Positions 1 to 16,765 of a stretch of 64,000 nt of DNA are shown in pieces (positions within the stretch are counted from its first letter, which is position 1; every line of letters begins with the position of its first letter). The position numbers and the translations under genes are program-made. Below the pieces are notes generated by a model, which was not told the DNA's origin, searched no databases, and saw only the letters and a list, made by a program, of their open reading frames with translations. Source of the stretch: Silurus meridionalis (Eukaryota; Chordata; Actinopteri; Siluriformes; Siluridae); contig NC_060904.1 of NCBI RefSeq assembly GCF_014805685.1, positions 17,259,811 to 17,323,810 of the forward strand. Reading direction: 5' to 3'.

Positions 1-334
1 CAATAGGAAAAAAAAAAAAAAAAGGAAAAAGAAAGACGTGTTTCATATAAACTCATGTAGTGGTCTTAGTGCATTAGTTTGGACCAGCATCTTCTGCTCT
101 AAGTGTTTAGGTTCTTGTTGGTGAGTGAGAAAGGTTCACCATACCATAGGGTTCTTTTTTTTTTCTCTCTCTCTCTTTTCTAGACAATTCTTCGAAAACC
201 TTTGTTTATTTTCTTCTTTGAAACCTTTGGTCATTCATGTGGTGCCCACACGAGGCATACAATTTTGCAGGTTTATTTCTTAGCACATGTTCATTGTGAG
301 TAAAATCTTTTTTTGGGGTCTTTTTTTTTTTTTC

Positions 335-419
<85 letters not shown>

Positions 420-2330
420 ACCAATGTATGTATGCCATACTAGTTTTTGTTATATTGTTACTTTCCAAACATGTATTGTAAATGTTTCTAATAAAATCAA
501 TTTAATAATCTTGAAGAAAATCTTCCAAAAATTTCTGTGCTCGAACACCAGCATCAGATCCAACCAAGAGGCAAGCAGCTAAAAGCAAATACAATTTATT
601 TATATATTAGATCCAAATATACAGATTTATGAATTCAACAAAAAGTCCCAAATTATATTTCATCCCTTCATATACGAGTGCTACTTCTTTTCTTTCGCTC
701 CTACATTTCACTTCTGGGCCACGTTACAAAACCAGCAGCTCTGAATTAGAGATTTGTGTTTCCCCCAAGACAATCAATTAATTCAGCTTTTAATTTTTTT
801 TGGTGTAATATGTGGTATTTACTTCTAGGAACATTAAAAAAAGACAACAATAGTGCACTTCTTATTACATGAAATGCACTTATGCTGCTTGGGGAATTTG
901 AAAAATGCAGAAAACACCTGGACACGTCAAATCTAAAAAGAAAAACAGACCCGTGAGTTGATTAAAAGAGCTTTCCTAATTGGTGTAACCTGAACGCTAC
1001 GCTGGAAGTACAGATAAATGACCTTCAGCTCACTTTTCACTCGATCTGAACTACCACGAGCTCAACGTAACCATGACTCAGACCAGACAGAAAATAAAAA
1101 AAGGGAGAACAAAGAAATAAGAGTGAGAAATGGGACACAATTAACAGAGATCCCTGAGGGTATGGCTTTCTTCAGGTTACATACAGTGTATGATAGGGAT
1201 GGGCAATGAGGACTTCACTTACAGTAAGACAAGCCCTTTCCAGTACACCAGAAACTCCTCAGTGAGCAGCTCAGCCTCCACTGTTGCTCAGTCCTGCAAC
1301 ATAATCCATCCACGTAAAGGGATGATGCCTGCCTCTGCCTTCCTGTTTAATGCCTCCATCCTAGTCTAGGATAAATGGCTCACTTATAAAAAAAAACGGC
1401 ACCTAGAAAAGCCTCCAAGCAAAGCTGATCCATTCAGACAAACAAATTTCACACTTTTCCACAAAAAAAAACCATCACCCGAAAAGAAAAGCAGAGGAAT
1501 TTTTTTTCTTTCACTCAGTAAAAAAAAAAAAAAAAAAAAAAAGAACAGACACTTTACAAGTTCACTTTTGACGCTTTACTCACCCTGGAGAGAATACAGT
1601 AATAAACCCTTAAATGTCATCAACAGACCAACAAACACCATCTAAATAAAACAATGCTAAAAAAATCCACAGGCTATCGGGATGTAATCTCAACAGGGTC
1701 ATCTCGGATATTTTAATGTATCAAATAAATAGAGGGATTCTTTCGCTTGTTGAGTCATCATACAAATCAACAATACAGGCAGACGCAGCAGACATAGGGA
1801 TGTAGTAGTTTCTTTTTTTTTCCTTTCAAGGATCGGGGGGGTGCAGACGCAGGAAGAAAGCTTCCTCCAGGAGACTGTTTAATAAAAATTAGACCCAGTG
1901 TGTAGTGGTTAAAATAGACATTTCATGTCATGGTAGCATCCTCATTCCTTCTGCACATGCTGCAGCTCATTCTGAGCACTAGCTGGTGGTGTAAATTGTT
2001 ACGTGCAGAGACGTAAATAGTCTCCTGGTGCTGGTTCTAAATAGTGTAAAAAATAAAGAACATTAAAATCAGTCTGTGGAGGAAAAAACAAAAACAACAA
2101 CAAAAAAGAAAAACATTCTTTCTTTTCACCCCTGTCCCTATGTTAAAGCTTAACTTGTTGAATAAGGGCTTAGCTGATAAAGCCTACTGCATGTGTTATT
2201 AAAGGGGAGAAAGAAGGGGGGGTGGTTGGTTGGGGGGGTCTTAATGTGCTTGACAAACAAACTTTGCAAACCCCCTCGGCCTGCCTTATGTCGGTTTTTA
2301 CCCATAATCCCATTGTGCTACGGTGGCTGT
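1..2330. other. gene-poor flank and probable 3' UTR of the rab11a-like gene
   Basis: No coding region was found here. The part next to 2331 is downstream of a minus-strand stop codon and is probably the 3' UTR of the rab11a-like gene, but I could not fix a polyadenylation site. The stretch holds a long (TA)n tract, several A tracts (for example near 1520-1542) and no recognisable transposon. The short open frames here are low-complexity or shadows. Confidence 0.5.
339..416. repeat. (TA)n microsatellite
   Basis: About 78 bp of uninterrupted TA dinucleotides after a T-rich run. It produces false open frames of alternating Ile and Tyr on both strands. Confidence 0.95.
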
Positions 2331-7585
<5,255 letters not shown>

Positions 7586-8000
7586 GGCTTCGGAGATGTT
7601 CCTACAGTCAAATTTCTGTTGAAAAATATATATATATAGTGAACTGACACTGGTGCTAGCTGGCTATGCTAACGTCAAAGCAACTTGTCATGAAGATACG
7701 AAGGGAGTCAAAGACGCCAGGGTGAGTCTAGGAAGCGCATGTCACAACTGCTCCTTAAAAAAATGGACTCTGCAAGTGTCACGACACGCTGTTAAAATAA
7801 TAAATATATAGAATAAAAGATACTCCTAAAATATAACAATTCACTTCCAATCAAAGCGGCGCCGAGTTTGCCTGCGTCACCAAGGTTTCTGCGCTCCTTG
7901 TTCTCTTCACCACACCGAGCTACGTCCACCCCCGATGACACTATCTCAAACCTGATTGGCTCAGCCGCCTGTCAATCATACTAATCTCGCCAATGAAGGA
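7586..8000 (-). promoter_or_regulatory. 5' UTR and candidate promoter of the rab11a-like gene
   Basis: The stretch upstream of the start codon is richer in GC than its surroundings between about 7850 and 8000. It has CCAAT boxes at 7847-7851 (plus), 7955-7959 (read on minus) and 7990-7994 (plus). No TATA box is placed convincingly. CCAAT boxes with a GC-rich TATA-less start are typical of housekeeping genes. The transcription start itself is not determined. Confidence 0.5.
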
Positions 8001-8579
8001 ACGCCCTGGATTCAACAGGTGCATCACGTCACCCTTCTCAGGTAGGAACTGTACAGGTGCAGCGCTGGGAAGAAAACCGGAAATGCCACGTAGGAGGAAA
8101 AAGAAAACACGACTTCCTTTCAGGAAGAAACACCTGAATTTACCTGACTTAAGAAAATCGCACTTTATCGCATTCCATCAAGAATATCTGGTTTAGGTTA
8201 AAAAAAAAAAATCTTTCCTTCAGGTAAAAGGAAGCACCTGGTTTTTCTGCTCTGTAGTGCAGTATTTCCCTGATCAAATGTTCATCATCCATCAAAAGTG
8301 GGATTTTTTATTACACATGAAAAAATCTGTCATTTCATACCCTGGTCAATGTCTTTATTTATTACTATATTAATTAATTTCCGATAGTGTTTTTATCGCA
8401 CCACACATAAATTCCATGTACTTGCAATTTGGCAATTAAAGTAATTCTGAACCTTCATATCATCATCAACAGTATTGCACATAGTATCACATTTATACAC
8501 TCAATGTAATAAACACTACATAGGTTATTATACATGTAATTACACAGAAATTACAGTGTACTGCATGAATATTACACAC

Positions 8580-8585
<6 letters not shown>

Positions 8586-8642
<57 letters not shown>
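8586..8642. repeat. (TA)n microsatellite
   Basis: About 57 bp of pure TA. It lies in the intergenic space between rab25 and the rab11a-like promoter. Confidence 0.95.
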
Positions 8643-8644
<2 letters not shown>

Positions 8645-8974
8645 CAGTATCATCTGAATTGTTTAATAAATAGAAAAGATATGTGGTGATAAGTCAGGAC
8701 AATCGGCCAGTGGTTTCATTTTTCAGAGTATTAATCAGCCGGTTGCAATAAGTATGAGTCATGTCAAAAAGATTGATTTTACATACACTTCTACCACATT
8801 ACAGTTACTACATCCATTTTTAAGTAAATTCAATTGATTTATTGCAGAATAAACGACTGTAAAATGTATATTGCTTTTGCCCAGTCTATTGCCATAGAGT
8901 TTAAAGCACACAGTAAATATTAATACACTGTAGCTTCACTATTTTGTCTTCACTGGAACTCGGACATAAAGTGG

Positions 8975-9240
8975 GATCCATGAAGATGTGGTTCATGGTG
9001 TGAAGGTTGAGTGGAAGAACTTAAGGGTCCTGCACAAAGCCTTGATCTCCTCAATCCCACTGAACGCCTTTGGGATGAAGAGGAACTTAATCAACATTAG
9101 TGTCTGATATTCATAAAGGCTGAATAAACACAAATCGCCATAAATGCATCCTAAAATGTAGTGGAAAGCCTTCTCAGAAGAGTGGAATCATTATAATATT
9201 ACCTGTAATATCACTTAATAGTAAGTCGGCACGTGAGCTG
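8975..9240 (+). mobile_element. Tc1-like transposase 3' fragment
   Basis: A degenerate 3' part of a Tc1-type transposase. It shows the block encoding a motif like SSMKTW...VEEL, then a block like PNPTERLWDEE, then the conserved AAAGCCTTCTCAGAAGAGTG and the AT-rich 3' end. Both termini and the 5' half are missing and stops interrupt the frame. It is of the same family as the remnant at 2722. Confidence 0.75.
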
Positions 9241-10097
9241 TGTTGATACCAAGTTTCACCGTGCTCGATAATACACAAACACACTCGTATGTGTTTAACC
9301 CAAACACAAGAACAGATAATATCATGCATAATCGCATAATTACATTGTATTTTCTAGTGAATACCAGTGTTTTTGAACAACATTATTTATGATAATAAAC
9401 AGGTTATATTTAAAAAATCCTTATACATTCCTTAATATATATTTTAAAAAGTGTGTAGTTTTAGACCTTGAAGATCATAAATTAAAAAAATATATCTTTA
9501 AACCAAACTTTTGATGTGATTCATATATCAGGAAAAAAAAGGACGCTAGTCTTTCATAGGCATTTTGTAATCAATTTATTCATCATTGCATACAGTCTAC
9601 AATATTTGATTGAGTAATAAAAGAAATCTCATGTCCTTTTTATTATTATTAGGATTTTAATTGGGTGACAGTTGTGAAATGTAGTGTGCATGTAGTGTTG
9701 TTTGACAATGTTTAGTGTAAAAAAAAAATATTTCGTCAGTAATGTCACAGTCATTTGAAATGAATCTTAAAGCAAGACTATAAAGAATTGCTCCGTGGTG
9801 GCATTATTTCATAAATAACATCCTTTTTTCACAAAATAAAAAGAAACAAACAAAAAAAACGCGTGTGCACAAGAGAGAAGACACGGAAAACATCTACGAA
9901 TAGCGATTTCAGCATGCACAAGAATACTTTCCCGTGATAGAAACACAACAACGACGGCCCACAAACAAAATACGTATGGCCACGCCGGTCAATAAACTGT
10001 GGTTCAATTGGGTTTATCGTCAGACAGACGGCCCCCGTGTAACTCCAGACACAACACGGTCTGGTCGACTACTTTCTATTGCATCGTGCCTTCATTC
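9241..10097. other. intergenic DNA downstream of rab25
   Basis: No gene seen. The part near 10098 is the expected 3' UTR of rab25. TTTATT near 9576, which is AATAAA on the minus strand, could serve as a polyadenylation signal. The rest is AT-rich and unique-looking. Confidence 0.4.
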
Positions 10098-13000
10098 TTA
10101 TAAGTTTTTACAGCAGGGCTTCTTTTCATCCTGAGCTGCAGCAGGTGAAGCGTTCGGGTTGGACAGTGACATAGCGCCGACAGAACCACGGGACGCCTCT
10201 TTGCTGTTTACTTTCTTGTGGATTTCTGCAAAACGGTTGATAAATTAGTGAAAGTCTGCTGCCTAGATTCTATGCACAAATGTCCAGGAATGGAAAATTA
10301 GCAGAAATCTGAGATGTAGTATTGACAGTATACAGTACCTGTAAGGACGTTGTTGAAAGCCGCCTCAACGTTTGTTGATTCCAATGCAGAGGTTTCCATG
10401 AACAGCAATCCATTCTTTTCTGGTAAAAAAAAAAAAAAGATTTTTATTGACAAGGGTAAAACAGATTATATAACAAGAAGGTACATTTTAGATAAGCACC
10501 TGCAAAATCTTTTGCATCCTCGGTGGGCACAGCTCGTACTGATGCCAAGTCTGACTTGTTGCCAACCAGCATAACCACAATTTGGGGATCGGCATGGTCG
10601 TAAAGTTCCTTCAGCCAGCGCTCGGCACTCTGGTAGGTCAGGTGCTTTGAAATGTCATAAACTAGCAGTGCTCCAACCGCTCCTCGATAATAACTGCAGC
10701 GAAAGAAAAACAACAGAAAATCAGAAAGCGTCTCCCAAGGTGGTCATCGGTGGTTCTATGAATGGTCGTATTGTGCCTCTGCTTTACACCAAAATCCCAC
10801 CACCTACACCATAAACTCTGTGTTCGTGATGGCTTGTTTTAAGCCTCTTCACAACTAGGTCACATGGTCTCCAAGGACCAGTTTGAGGAACGCTTTAAAA
10901 TTGGAAATTTCTATTAAAAATAACTTCATTTATACAACAGATCTCCAAAATGAAGGTCACCAAAACAACTCTACTTTCTTTTTTTGGATTTAGTTGTTGA
11001 TTAGATAGACCATATAATGGCAGATGTTTTCTAATTGGGTTTCAAGCAACCAATGAGAAATGAGAAATGGGAACTTGAGAGGTGCAATAAGAGATAATGA
11101 TTGCCCTGCCCTCTGGGTAGGAGATGGCATTCTTCTCTTCCATGCCAATCAGAGCAAGCCTAGCTAATCCTAAACATGTATGAGCACCATGTGACAGATA
11201 CTGGAGCTTAGAGAGAGCAAAATCATGGACCATTTATTAGTTTCTTGTTCCAGTGGACCAGAAAACACTTTCTGAATTGAAGGGATCTTCACAAATCTGG
11301 TTGCTTGTTTCTCAGTCCCTTTACACAAAGGTTCAGTTGTTACAAAGTAGAACCTCCTATATTTGGCAGATATTATCAGATTGGGTCTCAAGTTACTCAA
11401 GGAAGAGAAACATTTACTGCCAAGTAACACAAAGGTCTAAACTTTCATGTCATTAGACTGAAAGTTGGGCGGGAGTGTGATGAACCATTTCTCTTCATGT
11501 GTCTTGGAGTAAAAAGGTGTTGAGCAAGAAATGGGTTATACAAGATGTATGACTACAGGCCTTGTTTACATTAAACAGAATTAAACTGTCCTATGAACAC
11601 AGCCTAAACACAACAACATGTAACCATGTATATATTTAAAGAGACACCACATATCGAATGTGTGGTGCAGTGTACCGCTTCACATGCTGCCCTGGTGTTT
11701 ACGTTGGTGTTTGTCCATGTGCCAAGAAATTTGAATAAAAGACATGTGCAATAGCCACCTTGTGTAAAGTTAAAGTGTAACTCCTGCCTTATCCCTCATC
11801 TGCCCAGATTATTAAGTGTTGTATATGACCATGAAGACAAGCATATGTGATGATAAATGGCAGTGACTAATTTGTGAGGAAATGGTTGTAAGTCTAAATC
11901 TAAAACTGGATTTTGACCTGAGTTTAGACTTATATATAAGGATATAAATATAAGGAACTACAAAATCCTGGCCCATAATTTGCTGGAATTCCCTTCCTTA
12001 AACACTAAAATGACCTTCTGTTTGTACTTACGCCGAGGTGATGGCACGATACCGCTCCAATCCGGCTGTGTCCCAAATCTGGGCTTTAATAGTGAGGCTG
12101 TTTAGCTCGATAGTCCTCGTACTGAATTCGACACCGATAGTCGTCCTGCTGTCATGGTTAAACTCGTTCTTAGTAAAGCGTGAAAGCAAGTTGCTCTTGC
12201 CTACGCCTGATTCCCCGATGAGAACCACTGGGGAAATAAACACAGAGATCATTATATAGCCATGATGTTGGGAGCTGCTACAGGTTCAGACCTGCACTAT
12301 TTAGCAACTGTGGTCAGAAAATCGGATTCAGTCGGACTGGACTGAGCTCGGTCTAATCTTAAGGTGGGTTGAAGATGAGTTATGAGTCATCTCAGACTGC
12401 AGTATTTGAAATATCTGATGTTCTACACTCCCTGTAACAAGTTAGCACGTCTAGGCAAGGCAAAGGTATTGAAAAGTTTCATCACTGAGAGCATAAGAAC
12501 GCCATACGCCCATCAAGCAGTCAGTGATTCATGTGCATCCAAGTTGTTGACCAGAAAGAAAGAAAAAAGGAAACTGTCCTGGAAAACCCCTACCTCTGAT
12601 TCAGACAAGCTGTGTATATTAAGCTTGTGTATTTTCTAACCCCAGAAGCACGTTATTCTTCGGTTATTGCACAAATCTATAACTTTTTCAAACAAAAGAA
12701 GACTTTTTTGAGGGAAAACCAGATTATTGCAAAACCTTGCGGAATGGAAGTCAAAAACACTCTGTTCTCCCTTATTCAGTAACCTGTCGTGTGCAAACAA
12801 CACCCCAGTTGCCATGGCGAATCAGATTTGTGACCTTGAAGCATTTTGCAAGGCTTATGTGTGCCGTGTTGTGAAAAGAGAGGAAAAAAAACTCGTGTGC
12901 TGGACAAAAATATCTTATTCTGGCTTCAAGAAGAATCGGTTGCATATCTTGTACGCAACTATACAAAAGCGTAGGTGTTGATATCAAACGTGTATTTCTT

Positions 13001-13524
13001 TTTCCCTTGTCTCCACTCCACTCAGCCAACGTTCCTTTCGAATAAATCTCTGCTACTTGTGCACAAACCACTTCCTATACAGAGCCGGTTTAAGAGGACA
13101 GGACTCTGGAGAACAAACAAAATTTCACAAGACAGGTATAAAACAATCATTTGGAAACATAATAAATGTCGCAATTGTCTTTTCGTAGTGTGTTATAATC
13201 ATAATTTATTCCTGTGAGGCACAACAAGAGCGTGAAAATCATCCTGATCCCTCACAGGTATTCAGAAAATGTTTTCATGTCAAACATAACAGCACGTGAT
13301 TGAGACACTGTTTGTTTGGCAGCCGAACCCAAAATTGCAAAATAACTATAACTTTTTGAGGAGTGACCTCATTTGCTGTCAGATTTTCTTTCAACCAGGC
13401 TTCAGTTTCTAATCTGCAAACATTCTGAAATTACAGGAAAAGTATTTGAGAATGATTTTGGAAAACAAAAAAGGAAACATGACATACCTTTAAAGACAAA
13501 GTTGTAGGCCTCGTCTGTTCCCAT
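10098..13524 (-). CDS. rab25: Rab25 small GTPase, five coding exons
   Basis: Coding exons on the minus strand are 13488-13524, 12032-12227, 10500-10693, 10339-10419 and 10098-10225, giving 636 nt or 211 aa. The start [12 protein letters not shown] is followed by the P-loop GESGVGKS at residues 17-24. Switch II reads [10 protein letters not shown], with Leu at 69 where most Rabs have the catalytic Gln. That substitution is the hallmark of Rab25 and predicts low intrinsic GTP hydrolysis. NKSD and ETSALES follow, and the C-terminus KKPCCKNL carries the prenylated cysteines. Rab25 is an epithelial Rab11-subfamily member acting in apical recycling and integrin traffic. It sits between the rab11a-like gene and lamtor2, as RAB25 sits beside LAMTOR2 in human 1q22. 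Which teleost copy (a or b) it is cannot be told here. Confidence 0.96.
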
Positions 13525-13990
13525 TCTCAGCCCTCACATTAGTACCTCAGTCTCAAACTCTGGGTAAAATGCATGAGTCAGAAGTGTCAGAAAGCAAGAC
13601 AAAACAGAGACCACAAAGCACTCACTCGATAAAGCACTGCCAGATGTGTAAGCAAGAATGAAACACAACAAAACCTGATGAGAAATGCTCCGGCTATGTG
13701 TGTGTGTTTAGGTGTGAAGTTCTACCTGCGAGAAGGTGGATGAGGAAGTAACCGTGATGTTTGGCTTGGCATTTCCGCTGAGAAGCAGCACTCAGGTGGT
13801 TGGAGATGGGGTGTGACTGAATCGTAAAGCAGGTTGAACGAGTAGGGTGAGCACAGGTGCAGTCATATGAAACCTGCACCTGCTCGGCCAATGATCAGAC
13901 CGTTTGATCCAAGCCCCGCCTACTTTTTTAGGAAGAGCCAATCCAAATTGGTTCTCCTCTATAGAGCGAGAATGCATTGCCTTTAGCTGA
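13525..13990 (-). promoter_or_regulatory. rab25 upstream region with an AP-1 site and E-boxes
   Basis: Upstream of the start codon there is a perfect AP-1 site, TGAGTCA, at 13574-13580. Several CAGGTG/CACCTG E-boxes lie between about 13793 and 13885, the type bound by Snail, ZEB or other bHLH factors at epithelial genes. Such sites would suit an epithelium-restricted gene, but this is inference from short motifs. No TATA box or start site was established. Confidence 0.35.
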
Positions 13991-14608
13991 GCCAGACCTC
14001 AACTACATACATTAGAGTTCGATTTCTTTATTTTAGAGTGCCTAGAGATACTGGTTACGTCATTGGAGATGCAGCCTTCCTTTTTTTATATATGTATTTT
14101 CTATGAATAATTAACAATTTCATAAAAGTTGGAACACTGTGTAAAATATAAATAAAACCCGTTGCAAATGTCATCAAATTTAAGTCTCTCATAAACTATA
14201 ACTCTCATAAACCCGTGTTTTATTCACAATAGAAATAAAAAACATATCCAATTGTTTAAAATGAGAAAATTTACTATTTAAAAAAAAAAAAAGGTAATTT
14301 TGAAACTGATGGCAGTTGGGACATGCCCATGTTTACGAAGGTGTAGCGTGAGTTTTGCAAATCGTTGCATTCTGTTTTTATTCACATTTTACACAGCGTT
14401 TTTTTTTTTTAATTGAGGTTATAAAATAGATTATTTATCATCAATCATATTAAACAGCATTTAATTAAATCTACATGAGGAGTTCAATTATAGAGCTTTA
14501 AACTGATCATTCAACAATGATCATTTTAATAATAAATAATAAATCCTTAATAAATAAATAATAACTACTGAACATACAGTATGTGTACATTTACATTAAT
14601 TTTAAACA

Positions 14609-14611
<3 letters not shown>

Positions 14612-14662
<51 letters not shown>
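14612..14662. repeat. (TA)n microsatellite
   Basis: About 50 bp of TA followed by a T run. Confidence 0.95.
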
Positions 14663-14670
<8 letters not shown>

Positions 14671-15087
14671 TGTGTATAGTTTTGAGTGAGTTAATCATAA
14701 AAACAGGACATTTGTGCCCAGTGTTACAATGATCCCTTCATACGACGATGTATAAGGAAATAACTTTTAAAAAGCCACATTAAAGAAGCACACAATGCGG
14801 TTACGGAACAAAAAAAAACACCACAAAGCTACTTCCTTTTTCATGTGAATGCGACCTTTTTGTCAAGTTAACCTTTCTCTAATTTTGTATTATATTTCAT
14901 AATTGTGTAATGAACATGGTGTGTAAAAATCTAAAACGAATTGTACAAAGTGTATATTATATTCATCTGTATATTATGTTCATTTGTATATTATATTTAT
15001 AGTACGTACACATCTGTAAATTACTGTTTATAGTCCTATAATACCATTTTATTTAATTTATGTAAATAATGTAAACACTATATATTC

Positions 15088-15190
15088 GGCACTTGCTGCT
15101 TTTGCACTCTGGTTAGACCCAAACTGCATTTTGTTGCCTTGTACTTGTACATGTATAACAATCAAGTTGAATCTAATCTAATCTAATCTA
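15088..15190 (+). repeat. retroposon 3' tail with (ATCTA)n
   Basis: The sequence resembles the common fish LINE/SINE 3' end: a pyrimidine-rich block, GCATTTTGTTGCCTTGTAC, then an AATCAAGTTGA motif running into several ATCTA units at about 15170-15190. Short oligomer tails of this kind are typical of CR1/L2/RTE-type retroposition. The parent element cannot be named from this piece. Confidence 0.5.
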
Positions 15191-15779
15191 GAAGATGCAT
15201 TCATATATTCAATTCACCAACATCTAAATGTACAAAATGACCAGAGTTGTTAATGTTAATGTTTTTAACCGACAAAATAAAAACTTACTTTTTAATAATG
15301 CATAATCTTTGCCTGAAACTAGATTCACTGATTTGCATGTTTCCAAATCACATTTTAAATTAAACAAAATAACATTTATTTGTACATTACAGGATATAAG
15401 ATATCTCAACACAAATACACCCTCCTATTTTAGCCCAAAAGTTTCCTGAATGTTACTCATACATACTTGACATTGTGTGTGTTATCTCATTATCCTAGCC
15501 TATATGTTGACTATATTTATTAATAATAATAATAAAAAAATAATAATAAAGCATTTAATGTTTTTACCCATAAAAAGTACACAAAGTGATCTGATTCTGG
15601 CTAAGAATTAATTGCATTATGCCCGACATCTAATGTTCACAAAATAAATAAATATGTAGAACCTAAGCTCAAGATCCACTTGATCAATAAGTTACTTAGA
15701 GTCTTTTTTGGATTTTGAGACACACATGCACGTTCTTTTTGCTTCTATGCAACAAACAAAACCATGTAACGGTATGAAG

Positions 15780-16420
15780 ATTTACTTTGACCAAACGAAT
15801 CTATAAATGTCCAAAGCTTTATTTTCATTGAAAAATCTCTCTCAGCATCTGGATAGTTCGTTTCTCCTAACGTTCAGCTGGAATATTTTGCCGTGTCACT
15901 TGTAAAACTTGCCAAAGATGATCAACAGATTTCTTTCTTGTGGTGCAGTTCATTTCAGAGCAGTTCAATAGGATTTAGGTGCAGTGACTAAGCAGGTCAT
16001 TCCATGATAGAGAACATTCCAGACACCTGTTTAAATACAGCTTACAGAGTTCGGATGGACGCTTCGGCTCATTGTGCGGAGAAGTCGGTTCCAATGAGCC
16101 GCAGTCCAGACGAAGAATGGAATGGGAGCCATGTTGGTTCAGGATTTCTTTTACTTTCTGAAATAAGTCTCCAACCTTCCCTGCTCCTAAACAATCCCAA
16201 ACTATGAAGCTTCCTCTGACATGTTTGACTGTGGGGGTGAGATAATCTGCTAACATCTTCTCTTCTGTTCTCCATCTTACACAAGTTCTTCTGTTAGAGC
16301 CACAAATGTCACATTGGGACTCTAGAGAACTTTCACTGTCCAATTCTTGTGTTTTTGGGTTTTATAGAGTTTGTTGCATTAAAATAAAAGCAACATGCAA
16401 GTGTCTCAAAAAACATAAAA
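15780..16420 (-). mobile_element. Tc1-like transposase fragment (degenerate)
   Basis: On the minus strand a broken frame shows Tc1 transposase landmarks: GSNRRTCVRWR, then LTPTVKH, then a block like the usual WGCFGAGKVGDL with changes, then ILNQHGSHSIL. The catalytic Asp region around SLSWNDLLSH is recognisable but mutated. Frameshifts and stops make it inactive, and no intact inverted termini are visible. It lies a few hundred bases downstream of lamtor2. Confidence 0.8.
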
Positions 16421-16765
16421 GACTGAACCACTGAATATCCAAATGGAATTCCAGGATTTATGTCAAGACAACATGAGAACCAGTATGGAATAAAACCAGT
16501 ATGACAATCTACAAAAAGCACATTTATTTATTTTTTTATTTTTAAACGAATATTGGCTGCTTTATAAGTTAATCACATAGGTGCAACAACAAAAAACAAG
16601 CTGAAGGGAAGAGAAAACCGACAGTGGATTATGATTAATAAGCACTTGTACAATAAATCTGTTATAAAGATCAGGATGATCATCAGAGTAAATAAATAAA
16701 GCTTGAATAAAGTTTGTTGTTTAAAAAAAAAAAAAAAAAAAAAAAAAGGTTACAGATTTGGGGAT

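Larger units (their letters stand above)
13991..15779. other. intergenic AT-rich DNA between rab25 and lamtor2
   Basis: No gene was seen. The stretch has A and T runs, a (TA)n tract, a retroposon tail and many short unsupported open frames. A Tc1 fragment follows it. Confidence 0.5.

Noticed and set aside
206..481. Open frames of alternating Ile and Tyr on both strands
   Set aside because: They are translations of the (TA)n tract. The same holds for frames at 8475-8657, 25250-25456 and 33555-33797.
12727..13217. Several 60-100 aa frames in rab25 intron 1
   Set aside because: Frames are open on both strands with no conserved features, splice signals or family match.
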